This document shows positions 33,040 to 44,117 of a DNA stretch of 64,000 nt, piece after piece; position 1 is the first letter of the stretch, and every line of letters starts with the position of its first letter. The stretch lies in NCBI GenBank assembly GCA_021521415.1, contig JAIQDT010007678.1:1-64000 (forward strand). Direction: 5' to 3'. Below the pieces are notes generated by a model that had not been told where the DNA came from, did not search any database, and worked only from the letters and a program-made list of their open reading frames with translations. Source of the stretch: Bidens hawaiensis (Eukaryota; Streptophyta; Magnoliopsida; Asterales; Asteraceae). A program made the translations under genes and the position numbers.

Positions 33040-33550
33040 ATTACACCTAGGAATTTTCCCTCTTGTACGCCGAAAGTGCATTTGCTCGGATTGAGCTTCA
33101 TGTTAACTTCCTTTAGGCGCCCAAGGGTTTCTTCGATGTCTTTGAGCATTTGTTTTTCCTCCCTGCTTTTGATCACCAAATCATCCACGTAGACTTCTAG
33201 GTTTCTTCCAATTTGCTCGCTGAAAACGGCATCCATAAGTCTTTGGTAGGTGGCTCCCGCATTCTTCAAACCAAAGGGCATTTTTGTGTAACAAAAAACA
33301 CCCTTGTCGGTTCTGAAGGCAGTCTTGTCCTCGTCTTGTGGTGCCATTTGAATCTGGTGATAGCCCTTGTAGGCGTCCAGGAAACATTTGAGCTTGAATG
33401 GCGCCACGGAGTCCACCTTTGCGTCGATGTTTGGGAGGGGGTAACAATCTTTTGGGCATGCTTTGTTGAGGTCCTTGAAGTCAATGCACATCCTCCAAGA
33501 CCCGTCAGGGCATTTCAAGCTCCGACCCATTTTGTCAGACTTTTCCTCAG
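33040..33550 (-). pseudogene. Reverse transcriptase fragment, copy 1, inverted
   Basis: The minus strand encodes the fingers and palm of a gypsy reverse transcriptase. It shows GSWRMCIDFKDLNKACPKD, LDAYKGYHQIQMAPQDEDKT, MPFGLKNAGATYQRLMD and the active-site EVYVDDLVIKS. It is in the opposite orientation to gag and stops at a junction near 33040. Most of it is duplicated at 34027-34438. Confidence 0.93.
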
Positions 33551-33588
33551 CATCCTCCGCGAAACATCGTCATGCCCTCGCCATCCAC

Positions 33589-34025
33589 CATGAAAGAAGT
33601 CCAAAAGTTGAATGGGAGATTGGTATCAATCAACAGGTTCCTAGCGAACCATGCAAGCAAATCTACTCCATTTGTCAACACATTGAGAAATTGCTTAAAG
33701 AAAAGCCAATTCAAATGGACTCATGAGGCCGAGCAAGCTTTCAGTGAGATAAAAGAATGTTTGATAAATCTGCCCGCGCTCACAGCTCCACTTCCTGGTG
33801 AAATTTTGACATTGTACCTATCAGCAGGAGAGCGCGCCATCGGCGCAGTATTGTTGGTGGATCGCAAGGGAATCCAAACGCCAATATACTATGTGAGTCG
33901 GGTGCTGACAGACCCTGAGACGCGCTACTCCATCATGGAAAAGTTAGTTCTGTCACTAACACACGCATCGCGCAAGCTTCATAGATATTTCAATGGTCAT
34001 CCTATTGAAGTTCTGACTGGTTACA
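33589..34025 (+). pseudogene. RT/RNase H junction fragment, plus orientation
   Basis: It encodes MKEVQKLNGRLVSINRFLAN, then FKWTHEAEQAFSEIKECL, then LYLSAGERAIGAVLLV and the start of RNase H (YSIMEKLVLSLTHASRKLHR). It is inverted relative to the RT fragment beside it and to the copy at 34948-35385, with which it forms an approximately 437-bp inverted repeat. Confidence 0.9.
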
Positions 34026-34026
34026 G

Positions 34027-34717
34027 TCTTTGAGCATTTGTTTTTCCTCCCTGCTTTTGATCACCAAATCATCCACGTAGACTTCTAGGTTTCTTCCAAT
34101 TTGCTCGCTGAAAACGGCATCCATAAGTCTTTGGTAGGTGGCTCCCGCATTCTTCAAACCAAAGGGCATTTTTGTGTAACAAAAAACACCCTTGTCGGTT
34201 CTGAAGGCAGTCTTGTCCTCGTCTTGTGGTGCCATTTGAATCTGGTGATAGACCTTGTAGGCGTCCAGGAAACATTTGAGCTTGAATGGCGCCACGGAGT
34301 CCACCTTTGCGTCGATGTTTGGGAGGGGGTAACAATCTTTTGGGCATGCTTTGTTGAGGTCCTTGAAGTCAATGCACATCCTCCAAGACCCGTCAGGGCA
34401 TTTCAAGCTCCGACCCATTTTGTCAGACTTTTCCTCAGCATCCTCCGCGAAACATCGTCATGCCCTCGCCATCCACCATGAAAGAAGTCCAAAAGTTGAA
34501 TGGGAGATTGGTATCAATCAACAGGTTCCTAGCGAACCATGCAAGCAAATCTACCCCATTTGTCAACACATTGAGAAATTGCTTAAAGAAAAGCCAATTC
34601 AAATGGACTCATGAGGCCGAGCAAGCTTTCAGTGAGATAAAAGAATGTTTGATAAATCTGCCCGCGCTCACAGCTCCACTTCCTGGTGAAATTTTGACAT
34701 TGTACCTATCAGCAGGA
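34027..34717. repeat. 691-bp direct duplication of 33139-33829
   Basis: The block repeats 33139-33829 at an offset of exactly 888 bases with very few differences (for example tagcccttg / tagaccttg). It carries a second inverted RT fragment with YVDD (34418-34027) and a second plus-strand RNase H start (34477-34717). Confidence 0.95.
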
Positions 34718-35385
34718 TGCCACAGTGAATAATCTCCAAACATTTTCTTCATCATTGGCTCGCGGAGGATCTACCTCGCGCTGAGCCTCTTCAATTTTAC
34801 CTTCGGGGATTTCTGCGATGAAATCAGCTAAGACTTGTCCCTTTATTGCTGGACGTGGCTTATAGGCGATCGTGTGCTCTCCTAACTCCAGCGCCCATTT
34901 TGTCAGCCTTCCTGAGAGCGCGGGGCGCCGCAAGACTTGCTGGATGTTGTAACCAGTCAGAACTTCAATAGGATGACCATTGAAATATCTATGAAGCTTG
35001 CGCGACGCGTGTGTTAGTGACAGAACTAACTTTTCCATGATGGAGTAGCGCGTCTCAGGGTCTGTCAGCACCCGACTCACATAGTATATTGGCGTTTGGA
35101 TTCCCTTGCGATCCACCAACAATACTGCGCCGATGGCGCGCTCTCCTGCTGATAGGTACAATGTCAAAATTTCACCAGGAAGTGGAGCTGTGAGCGCGGG
35201 CAGATTTATCAAACATTCTTTTATCTCACTGAAAGCTTGCTCGGCCTCATGAGTCCATTTGAATTGGCTTTTCTTTAAGCAATTTCTCAATGTGTTGACA
35301 AATGGGGTAGATTTGCTTGCATGGTTCGCTAGGAACCTGTTGATTGATACCAATCTCCCATTCAACTTTTGGACTTCTTTCATGA
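34709..35385 (-). pseudogene. RNase H fragment, minus orientation
   Basis: This is the longest of the three copies of this pol part. After MKEVQKLNGRL it continues through LSLTHASRKLHRYFNGHPIE, then RRPALSGRLTKWALELGEH and ADFIAEIPEGK-like sequence to a stop near 34709. At 35386 it is fused to the inverted LTR-like block. Confidence 0.9.
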
Positions 35386-35794
35386 ATGAATCTAACCTGA
35401 TCCATGACGATGTTTCCACGGATTTTGAGATGAACGAACCATGTCTTGATCTTCTTCTTTAGCTATGCTTGAGGCCTGCGATGTTGAGACCTGCGATGGC
35501 TTCATGAGGGTGTGGAGGTGACTGCTAAGATATCCTGAGGATTTCTTGTTCACAGACACAAAAAGTGGTGGTGGCTCTTATTGAGCATGACCTGCAATAA
35601 GGAGGTGGAGACCTCCTTATATAGAGTCTCATGGCCACCATCATGGTACCCTAATGGGCCTAGCCTAGTTAGGGTTACCTCCACAAAACCCCCTCAGCCC
35701 AATAACATTGTATTAGTCCATGTAATAAAATAAGCCAAACATAATAGATTTAGGGTCGTAGAACCGGGTTTTAGTCCCACGGATGGCGCCAATG
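35386..35794 (-). repeat. Right arm of 409-bp inverted repeat, LTR-like
   Basis: Inverted copy of 26039-26447. On the minus strand it is preceded by TTTCGTGTTTCGACA and the primer-binding-like TTGGCGCCATCCGTGGGAC. Two such arms 9 kb apart could let the element's RNA or DNA fold back on itself. Confidence 0.85.
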
Positions 35795-36004
35795 TCGAAA
35801 CACGAAATGAATCTGACACGTCTCCATCACTGACACAAGTCAGCAACAACCAACCACGTACAGGGACGATTCGTTTTCAACCAAAAGGATAGAATTTCGC
35901 GCAACGATGAGTAATAAGAAGAAAAGACAAACCCTATTAAAAGAGCAAACTATTAAGTCTAATATCTATCTTACCTCGCTCGCGCGAGACAAGACACACA
36001 TTAG

Positions 36005-36015
36005 ACTGGGGGGGC
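36005..36015 (+). promoter_or_regulatory. Polypurine tract of the gypsy element
   Basis: ACTGGGGGGGCT directly precedes the 3' LTR, at the place where plus-strand synthesis would start. The second retrotransposon has almost the same tract (ACTGGGGGGACT), supporting common ancestry. Confidence 0.7.
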
Positions 36016-36941
36016 TTGAAGAGGTATGTACCCGCCTCAACACCGAGCGAGGCGGGTCAACCCACAAGATATAGACGAGGCTTGAAATCAAGACATTATG
36101 AAGGCACAAAGCCAAAACCTATGCGCATGGCGCATATCACATATGCTCAGGCATCACATATGCTCATGCATCACATATGCTCACGCGTATCACATGCTCA
36201 CGCACCATATATGCTCACGCATATCACATCTGCGCGTGACGCATCCGCGTGTGGCGCATCCGCGCGTGGCGCATATCACATGCTTGTGCATATCACATCT
36301 GCTCATGAAACATCTGCGCGTGAGAATAAAGAGAAGATCTCGCGCATCCTCAGGATGGGCGCATATCACACATGCACATAATCAACCTCGTCCTTATCCA
36401 AATCAGGATAAGGACAACCTTGATTGTGCACGTCAGACAACCTTCCAGAAGGTATCTTTTTAAGGAATAAGAATATGCTGATGTTGACAGCTGCCAACGA
36501 AAGGTGGACAACTCAGCAAAACCCATGTGCAATTAATCAATGAAAAAGCACCAGGTGTCCCAAGGACACGTGGCGCGAAGCAATAGGAGGAGGCCAAAAA
36601 GGCCCTAATTGGGTCTGAGCCCAATCATTGGAAACCCTAGCACTATAAATACCACATCAACTCCACAAGGAGAGGTATGCCCTATTACACAGTATTAAGC
36701 TATATTAAGCAATACACTCCAATTTCCTTACTCTCAGATTATTATCTCCTACAAACTCTTATTCTCACACCGGAGGGTTACCCCGAAGAGGACCCCTCTG
36801 TCCCTTTCTGAGGGGTAAGTTTACGGTGCTGTTCATTTTGTAGGTGGAAGAATCCAGATCCCAGAGAACCATCGGTGAAATAGCATAATCACACCCGAGG
36901 AAAATTGATCGTCTACCAGTGAGTCGATCCACGTTTCTTCA
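36016..36941 (+). repeat. 3' LTR of the gypsy element
   Basis: Nearly identical to the 5' LTR. Differences include one fewer base in the catatgctcacgc minisatellite and scattered single changes (for example gaagacctcg / gaagatctcg, gaggaaag / gaggaaaa). It is followed by the ATGAT duplication. Confidence 0.95.
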
Positions 36942-36946
36942 ATGAT

Positions 36947-37611
36947 CGTGGATTAAAGGGTTTGGCGGGGTTGTGTTAAAACCGTTAAGACCTTGCTAGT
37001 ATATATATCTAACTATAAAAACAAGCTTTTAGGAGCGAAATCAAAGTTAGCTGCTATTGTAGTTGGTAGGTTCTTTGTTATTTGTTTAGAGCTTCTCAAG
37101 TTCAAAACTCTGCATTTGTATTATTTTTTTCCTTTTTTTGTGTATAGAAACAAGATAAGTGAATAAAATAGCAATGATGCTGCAACTTTTCATCACTCAA
37201 TGGTAATGGGTAGGGATTGGGACGAGTTTAGGTAATCCCAAACCCGGACCCAATTATGAAAGCCCGTCCCAAAGGAGTATTTGTTGAGTATCGGGTACAT
37301 CCATGGGTTTCGGTTATACCCGGCTAAAAACTCGTCCGGTTTTTAGCGGGGTCTGACAAACATAACTAAGCTTTACCTTTTCTATGCAACCGTAGTTAAT
37401 GATAGGAAGTCGAAATACTATTAAAATAAAAGAAACATATTTGGTGTCAAGTGCTAATCGTACCGTTTATGGATTTTTCTATTGAAATTCTATTTTCAGC
37501 AATCTACAACTCGAATGGGACGGGTGTTACCCATACCAAATGTTTCGGGTTTTAGGTTTTCCCATCGGATTTAGATTTCATTATCATCCTTAGATGAGAT
37601 TTATGGTTGAC
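36947..37611. other. CACTA interior with a MITE-like stretch
   Basis: No gene is seen at 36947-37195. Positions 37205-37605 are rich in cccgg/ccggg and 'gggtatcgggtac' words and start near TAGGGATTGGGACG. They end near CATTATCATCCTTAG, so this may be a decayed hAT-like MITE that truncated the ETHE1 fragment. Confidence 0.4.
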
Positions 37612-37860
37612 ATTTGTCAGGTCCATCACCAGGAGCATAAGTAGCACAACCTACTGTATGCCCTGGTGTTTCACGAACCTGAAGTAAAACATGATAATAA
37701 TTAATTAGTTGCAAATATTTTAGTTGAAGTCTTAATTTTTATGTTTTCATACCTCCAAATAAAGATCACCAAACTGAATCTTGTCACCAGCTTCAACAAG
37801 AATATCAGCTGATGCTTTGCTTGCTTTGGAAATGATAGACTTGACACCGGGAACTTTGGA
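37612..37860 (-). pseudogene. Captured ETHE1 (persulfide dioxygenase) exons
   Basis: Two minus-strand exons are visible. Exon A (37860-37753, 108 bases) follows a TTGCAG acceptor, encodes [20 protein letters not shown] and [16 protein letters not shown], and ends GAG followed by the donor GTATG. Exon B starts at 37678 after TTCAG and encodes VRETPGHTVGCATYAPGDG before losing similarity near 37612. These match consecutive parts of plant ETHE1 (GLX2-3-like), a mitochondrial metallo-beta-lactamase-fold enzyme that oxidises persulfides. The TPGHTxG motif carries a metal-binding histidine. Only about 60 of some 250-290 residues are present, so it cannot make the enzyme. The intact splice sites and location inside a CACTA element indicate capture of a host gene piece. 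Confidence 0.88.
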
Positions 37861-39119
37861 CTGCAATGATCATGTCAAATATGATCTTCAGATTTAGTTA
37901 TTGATAAAAAGAGTAAACATTGTGAAGTCTGTTTTATTATGATCAGCCCACTCACAGTGACATGAAAACCTGTGTAGTGCTGTTAGCTTTTCGGGGCTGC
38001 ACTATTTTTTTGACTTCAAACTTAATATTTTTTGCATTAAAACAAGATGGTAATATATAATTAAATAACATAAAAGTGTATATATATTAGAAACTTGAAA
38101 ATATTACAAAGATCCATCATAAAAACTAGAAAAAAATAGATAAAAAAATAATTAAAAACAAAGATAGTTCACTTCCGGCTTTTAACTTTTTGACCCGTTA
38201 AGGCATTAAATCATCTTCCTTTGGTAATTCATTGTCTTCGTTTAGTTTCCTCTAGTGGGCTCGATATTCCCATTTCGACCTCTTCCTTGTGGTGGTAGAC
38301 CCATGTGTGCGTGTGCTTCCTTTTGCGTATTGGCTACTTCCTTGTATCTTTCTAGAAAAATATCACAAATTATGAGATTTTAACTAAAAAGGTTTTATAA
38401 AGCAACAATTATAAAAATCATTCAAATCTTTTTATGAAATTTCTTAACGAAAAAAAAAACCCTACTTACATCTGTTAACTATTAGATGATTTCACTGCCA
38501 AAGTGCAAGTTTCATGTGATCTTTATTTTATAAAACTTTACAGTTGCCCACCTAAGTCAATTCAAATTGTAGTTGGAGTACCAACAGTTCCTGCGTTTTA
38601 TGTTTTAGTTTTTGAGGGTTCGGTTTAGGAATGGGAAACGGGTCAGGTTGGAGGGGTCGGGTCACAGGTCAAAACGGATGAAACATGTCGATTCAAAGTA
38701 GTCAAAGCATATAATGAACTTTCATTTATTACATAAAACTCATTTTACAAAAATAAGATAAAAAATTAAACAGGTTAAACTGTTCAACACGCAACCTGTT
38801 TAGCTAAACGGGTTCACAGGTTGGCCCCAAAATAATCCGAGCGTGTTTATAGCAAACCCAAAGCCATGAATTTTGTGTTAGGTACATGTTGGAATTTCGT
38901 GTAGTTGATTAATAAGGAAGGGCGAATTGTTTCATGAAACATTGGGGTTCATCGAGTTGAAAGTAAACGCGCCAAAACAAAGCAACTACTCAACTGCAAG
39001 CCAGAGTAAACCATTCAAAACAGTTTTTATTAGTTAGTAACAAAAATATTTTATTTATTCAAAATTATAAAATTTATATTGATTTATCAAAAACGTTTTG
39101 ACTAGAATTACATTCAACT
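37861..39119. other. CACTA right interior, no clear gene
   Basis: A short minus-strand stretch at about 38360-38230 reads RYKEVANTQKEAHAHMGLP then PQGRGRNGNIEPTRG before a stop. It could be a remnant of the second CACTA gene or of another captured exon, but I cannot place it. The stretch at 38620-38830 has 'gggtcaggttggaggggtcggg' / 'caggttaaactg' MITE-like words. Confidence 0.35.
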
Positions 39120-39372
39120 ACTAACAATGCAACATTTTAAAATAAAAGTTGCATTTAATTTTTCTTAATGCAACATTTGAAGAAAAAGGTTGCTCTTTTA
39201 GTAAAATATGCAACCTTTCAATAAAAAGGTTGCAAATTCAGTATAACTTTGCAACCTTTTATGAAAAATGTTGCATTAAATCTTCTAGTGCAACTTTCGT
39301 GTTCATCGAAGTAGCATTAGAGTCAAACGTAACTCATTTGAAAAAAGTTGCTTCTAATAAGTTGCATTAGCC
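39120..39372. repeat. CACTA right subterminal repeats
   Basis: Repeated TGCAAC / GTTGCAT motifs in both orientations mirror those at the left end and lead to the terminal CTATTTTCTAGTAGTG. Confidence 0.85.
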
Positions 39373-39391
39373 CTATTTTCTAGTAGTGCGC

Positions 39392-42300
39392 TAAAGCGGA
39401 AACGTGAGTATGTGACATCCATGGATAATCATAGCTATTGGTTAACATAAAACATTACATTAATAGATCACCGAATAGTTTAAGGTTTACAAACCAGCTT
39501 ATTTATAAGTGTTACAAAACACAGTTTAGAATTTCAAATTTATGACCCAAAACGCTCTTTATTATAAAAATGAAATCCTTCAAAAACGGTGATCCTACAT
39601 GCAATGCTTGTAATACCCACATCTTCTTGCTTAAATTGCCCTGAAAAACATACTTAAAAACGTCAACACCAGGTTGGTGAGTTCACGGGTTTAGTAGACA
39701 TGATAGCAAAGCAGTTGTCATTAAGAAAACCTTAGATAAGTGCGATAATTAAATCAAACCATGAATGATCCTTTGTAAGCTTGCAAGGAATACAAAGTTA
39801 ATATGCAACACATAAGCCCATAACCAACCCAAGACCTATTAATCATAAGTATGCCCAAAATCCATGATTAATTCTTAAAATTATACGCGCCTCACTCGAT
39901 AATGCGTATCGACATGAGCGGGGAGGTCACCCAGTAGTACTACTCACATAATTCCAGGCTAAGCCGTAGTTAATGGTTACAGTTGTGACTGATCTTTCGA
40001 TCCCAAGTGAGTGATCTTTCGATCCCTAGGGCTACCAACTCATGTTACATAATGATCAACATCTTGAGTTTCAATTATCGCATAAAATAGTGCAAGTATG
40101 TTTCCCCCCTAGTTGAAAAACAGTAAAACAGTAAAAAATGGTCGTGAAACTCACCTTATGAGTTTATTGTTAAGTTCGCTAGTAGATTCAGCTTAAATCC
40201 GAGATCCACTACCTTTTCACGTCCTGAACGCGTACGGTAATTTTAGTTATCGTTTTCGACTTGAAAGTCGGTTTATGCTAGTCGTTTTCACCCAACTAGT
40301 CGTTTCGTTTACGTTGGTTGCTTTCTCACAACCGATAATTTCGTTTACTTTTTGGACTACCCATTATTGATGAGTTTTTATATACTTTTTAATATAAATA
40401 TTCACATAGTGATGTAAATATTATGAGTATACTTTATTATATTTGTTTCAAGTTTAATGTCATCAGCTTCATATATTTGTTGTTTGTCCAACAATATTGT
40501 TAGTTTGAGCAAAATTATATATATTTTTATAGAAAATTCTCCTTTTTAGTGCGATCTTTATTCTCTCAAATAAAGATGGATATATTTTTACCAATAGATT
40601 TCCATAATGTCATACCTATTATTTTTGTGTTTAGCTTGTATACTTTCTTCAAAATATATTTATACATATGTTTATTATTTTGTCACCTAAAACTTGTATT
40701 TTCATCTCATGTTATATTATAACTTTTTTTTTATTTACAACTTCTTATATTTATACATATTTGAAAGTCCATTCTTGTAACTTTTACCAAGTAACATGTG
40801 TATGTGTAATTATTAACAAATCCATATTTCGTTCCTTAAAATCCTATATTAAACAAAATACTTTTATATAAGCATGTTTAGGATTTTAAAACCCAAATCA
40901 TAATTATTTTCATAAAAATCGTTTAATTCTACATATAGCATTTGGAATATATAAATTTGTCCATAAGAAGTTATATTTCAAACAAACACACTATATAAAT
41001 ATTTAATGTCCAAAATCACATCTTGGCCATACTAACCCGCTTTATGAACATGTATTTATTATTAAGTTTAAGATATCCACTATCATAAAATTGCGTTTTC
41101 ACCTTTATACATGTTTTAATCCATACTTTATAATCGTTTCAAATCTTTAATCAAAATCCATATACGTTAAGTGTTATGCATATGCTTTAGTATCTACATC
41201 TAGATTGTTGGGTGTTTAAGCTAGCAGCCTAGCATAAACATAATCTTATGAAAATACAAAAATAGCTTAGAGATGGATTTTAGCTCACTTAGTTATATAT
41301 ATAGAATGCGTTTAGGGATTAGGAAGACAAAGAGCTTGTGCTAGCTCCACCCCTTTGGCAACTTCACGCTCCTAATATTTTCTTTAGATTGAAAACCGGT
41401 AGTGGGCTTGGCATGCTCGGTTTACGGGAGGAGACCGAAGAGCATTTTGGGTCATGTTCGGGTCTAATAACAAACCATAGGTGTGTCTCGGGTTGGTTTT
41501 GGAGCCATAATGGGGTGGTGCGTCAATAGTGGGTGGTGTTTCTAGATGGAATGTGGTGGTTAACAGGAAGAGAAGAGAGGTGGATGGGCGGGGGTGGTTT
41601 GTGATGTTGCTGATGCCGTCATGAGGGAGGATGGCGTCGGTGATGGTGGCGTATCGCTCGTGACGGTGCGGTGTGGGGTGTGGTGGCGTCGGGTGGTAAT
41701 ATGGTGGCCGTACAAAGGTGGTTGCTGCTGGTGGCGAAGGTGGTCGTTGGTGTTGAAGAGTGGCAGTGATGATGGATCAAGGTGGTGGAGGTGATCGGTT
41801 GAACAAGGAAGCTGTAAGAATGGTTATTCACTGAATAAAAATGATATGTTTATTAGAAGCAAGCTAGAAAGAGATCGAGAGGTGAGAACCGATATATGTG
41901 TGTGCTAACTTGGTCTCATGAGTTTGCATAGGCATAGAGTTTATGATAAACAAAATGTTCATGATGAATGATGGTTATGAATTATGATGGTTGAGTGTGA
42001 TATTTATCTTGCAAAGTCAAAGAAGTAAGGGTGATGGATATGTATGTCGGATAAGAAATAAGGGAACATGGTAAGATCAATTAAAAAAGAAATAGGGTGG
42101 GTGGTATCTAGTGGTTGGGGCACATCATAAGTTTTTGAAAATGGAGATAAGGATTTTGGAGTTTTGTGAAGGAAGTAGTGGGTTCTCTCTTTTGTCCATT
42201 CAAATGTCATATATGTTACTATTATCGCTATATTCTTACTTATGAAGTTTTAAACTGGTTACACGTATTTACGTTGTAGGTAAAATTGTAGACAATAACT

Positions 42301-42830
42301 CAATTAATTATTATCATCATCATCCTAAATGTTATTACTATTTGTTTGAAGTAATTTGTCGCGTAAACCATATGTGTTCATTTGGTATTTTGAATAAGCG
42401 TGCTCTAGCTCCCAAATACCTAGAATACCCCCGTGTATTTGTATATTACTCATATTTACAATTTTGTATGTCGTAAAGTTTTTACGAGACATAGTCTTAT
42501 GAAGTAAAAAATATATATGTACTGATCGTAAATATTATTCTATGTTTTGTATAATATATATATATATAACAATTTATATATTAATTTTTTTTCTTCTACT
42601 AGTAATTATTAGTTGTATCATCAACGTTCATGTTCGTTGGAGAAATCCAAAAGTTTGAGTAATTTAATTAAAAATGAATCACTTTGATGCAGGTATCGTG
42701 CATTTGAGGCTTATACTAGACTCATTGTGACCTTAACAAAATTTAATCTAATGAGAATTAACGCTAAGAAATTAGGTTTAATATTTGTAGGAAAGAAGAC
42801 CGTTTTAATGGGGTGTCACATGTACGGTCG
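39392..42830. repeat. Main part of the split solo LTR
   Basis: No convincing gene lies in this 3.4-kb stretch. It continues the LTR that starts at 13712 and ends in GGGGTGTCACA. A short duplication 'tgatctttcgatccc' occurs twice at about 39990-40035. A GGTGG-rich segment (41590-41800) yields low-complexity open frames on both strands that I do not accept as genes. Confidence 0.5.
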
Positions 42831-42973
42831 ATGCCACCATAAATATTACAAGTACCTTTTCTGTAATGGCTTATAAGCTATATGTGTTAAATCCAACTAA
42901 TACCTCATCGTCTGGATCAAACCCTAATCTCTTAGAATAAAGAGGGCATCGATACCCCATACCAAAGCCCTTT

Positions 42974-44117
42974 GGTAAATACTACAAACGCCCGATTGAT
43001 GATTCTTTTTGACATGATAACATATCAATTATTTGCATCTTATGAAAAGCTAGAAGAAATACCGTGAACTTGTTCAAATTTAAGGATGAAAAAACCACCT
43101 AAATTTCACAGGAACAATATAAACTTAAAATATCCAAGAAGAGTAATGGTACATGTATTCAAGTATGAGCTAAGTTTTAGAAATTTTAAAGGCTGTTTGG
43201 CCGGAGATAAAACTAAGTGATGCCCTACTCTCCTATAGCATGGATCACCCGAATGTGTTAAATTGAAAAGTAGTAGTAAATAGTTTGTTGAAGCTATTAG
43301 AAACTTGAAATTATCAAAATGTATGAATTGCTAAAAATGTACTTGTGTGTTTAGTATTTCAAGTCAGTTGTCGAAGTGAATATAAGTATATAAGATCGGA
43401 TTCTAGTAATGAGAATCTCAGCATGTACCTTTTTAACCACAAAAACTCATGAACATGTATTTTAGATATCCATTGTAATAATCGATATGACATATGAATA
43501 CTAACTAAGGGGTACTTGATTAGTATGAGACCGAGTATAAAACATAATATTATAACTGGGTATGAGAAGACTGGTCTCACAATCGACTTATTGCTATAAT
43601 ATCTTAAAATCGTTACCAAAATATGCTGCTTTTTAAAGAAGGGAAGCCATGAAATTTAGTTCCCCTTAAATGCTAGAAGCTTAAAAATATTTTAGTGTAA
43701 AGTTCCAACTTTAATTGTGGTCACATCGATATTTAGTACCTCGTGTTATGTTGCGATCATATTATTGTTTTCACCTATTTATGATCCTCCAATTGTTCGA
43801 AATTGAAATAGGGACCAACAATCAATTGAATATGTATACAATATATATAATAGAAAACTATAAATAACTTGAATTTGTATTCAGAATTGAATGGAAATTC
43901 TTAAAAGCGATTTAATCTTGAAAATAAATCGAATCAATTGTTAATCCGATTCCAAAATTTGAAAAACAAATTTAAGTTTGTTTAAGTATGATCAGAATAT
44001 CAAACACTAGTAACTATATAGTTGTATATATGTATGTACATTTAGAGCTTAGCAAAACCCTAAAATCACAACTTTTAGCAATTTTATATTTCTAACATAT
44101 AGTTTAATATCTATTTT
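42974..44117. repeat. Tandem unit 1 of 3 (about 1.14 kb)
   Basis: Starting at ggtaaatact, this unit is repeated at 44118 and 45269. It includes the AT-rich motifs 'gaaataccgtgaacttgttc' and 'aggtgatgccctactctc' (here 'aagtgatg') and 'cacaatcgactcattgctat' (here 'actta'). I recognise no protein-coding exon in any unit; the frame at 43359-43619 is not conserved. Confidence 0.85.

Larger units (their letters stand above)
25113..36941 (+). mobile_element. 11.8-kb Ty3/gypsy element, rearranged interior
   Basis: Two LTRs of 927 and 926 bases (TGAAGAGG...TTTCTTCA) are flanked by an exact 5-bp duplication, ATGAT (25108-25112 and 36942-36946). A primer-binding site follows the 5' LTR and a G-rich polypurine tract precedes the 3' LTR. 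gag and protease are open (26527-29055). Reverse transcriptase and RNase H sequences occur only as duplicated blocks in both orientations at 32300-35400. An antisense gene remnant covers 30294-32277, with its C-terminal exons inverted at 29103-29602. The gag/protease type and the antisense gene point to a Tat/Retand-like lineage. The element cannot make a complete polymerase. The LTRs differ at only about ten positions, so insertion was recent. Confidence 0.93.
13725..39388 (-). mobile_element. 25.7-kb CACTA (En/Spm) DNA transposon
   Basis: The left end CACTACAAGAAAAT and the inverted right end (CACTACTAGAAAAT) differ at one base. CGC lies directly outside both ends (13722-13724 and 39389-39391), the 3-bp duplication expected for CACTA elements. 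Both ends carry dense subterminal repeats built on AATGCAAC / GTTGCATT. The interior holds a minus-strand TNP2-type transposase gene (20866-24317) with disruptions. It also holds an inserted gypsy retrotransposon (25113-36941), several MITEs, minisatellites and a captured ETHE1 gene piece. Without the gypsy insertion the element is about 13.8 kb. No clear second (TNPA-like) gene was recognised. Confidence 0.93.
13712..42830. repeat. Solo LTR of a gypsy-type element, split by CACTA
   Basis: TGTCACACCCCGC at 13712-13724 would be the first 13 bases of an LTR whose remainder lies at 39392-42830 and ends GGGGTGTCACA. The ends form a short inverted repeat (TGTCACACCCC versus TGTGACACCCC). The flanks are tgtat (13707-13711) and tgtac (42831-42835), a 4-of-5 target-site duplication. 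Removing the 25.7-kb CACTA element and one CGC copy leaves about 3.45 kb with no internal retrotransposon domains. That fits a solo LTR left by LTR-LTR recombination. The single TSD mismatch and lack of a second copy keep confidence moderate. Confidence 0.6.

Noticed and set aside
32982..35419. Possible intact reverse transcriptase gene
   Set aside because: Although YVDD and other RT motifs are readable, the pieces are separated by inversions and lack integrase, so no complete polymerase exists.
41594..41831. Overlapping frames on both strands in a GGTGG-rich stretch
   Set aside because: Low-complexity composition gives long frames on both strands. No domain, and inside a solo LTR.
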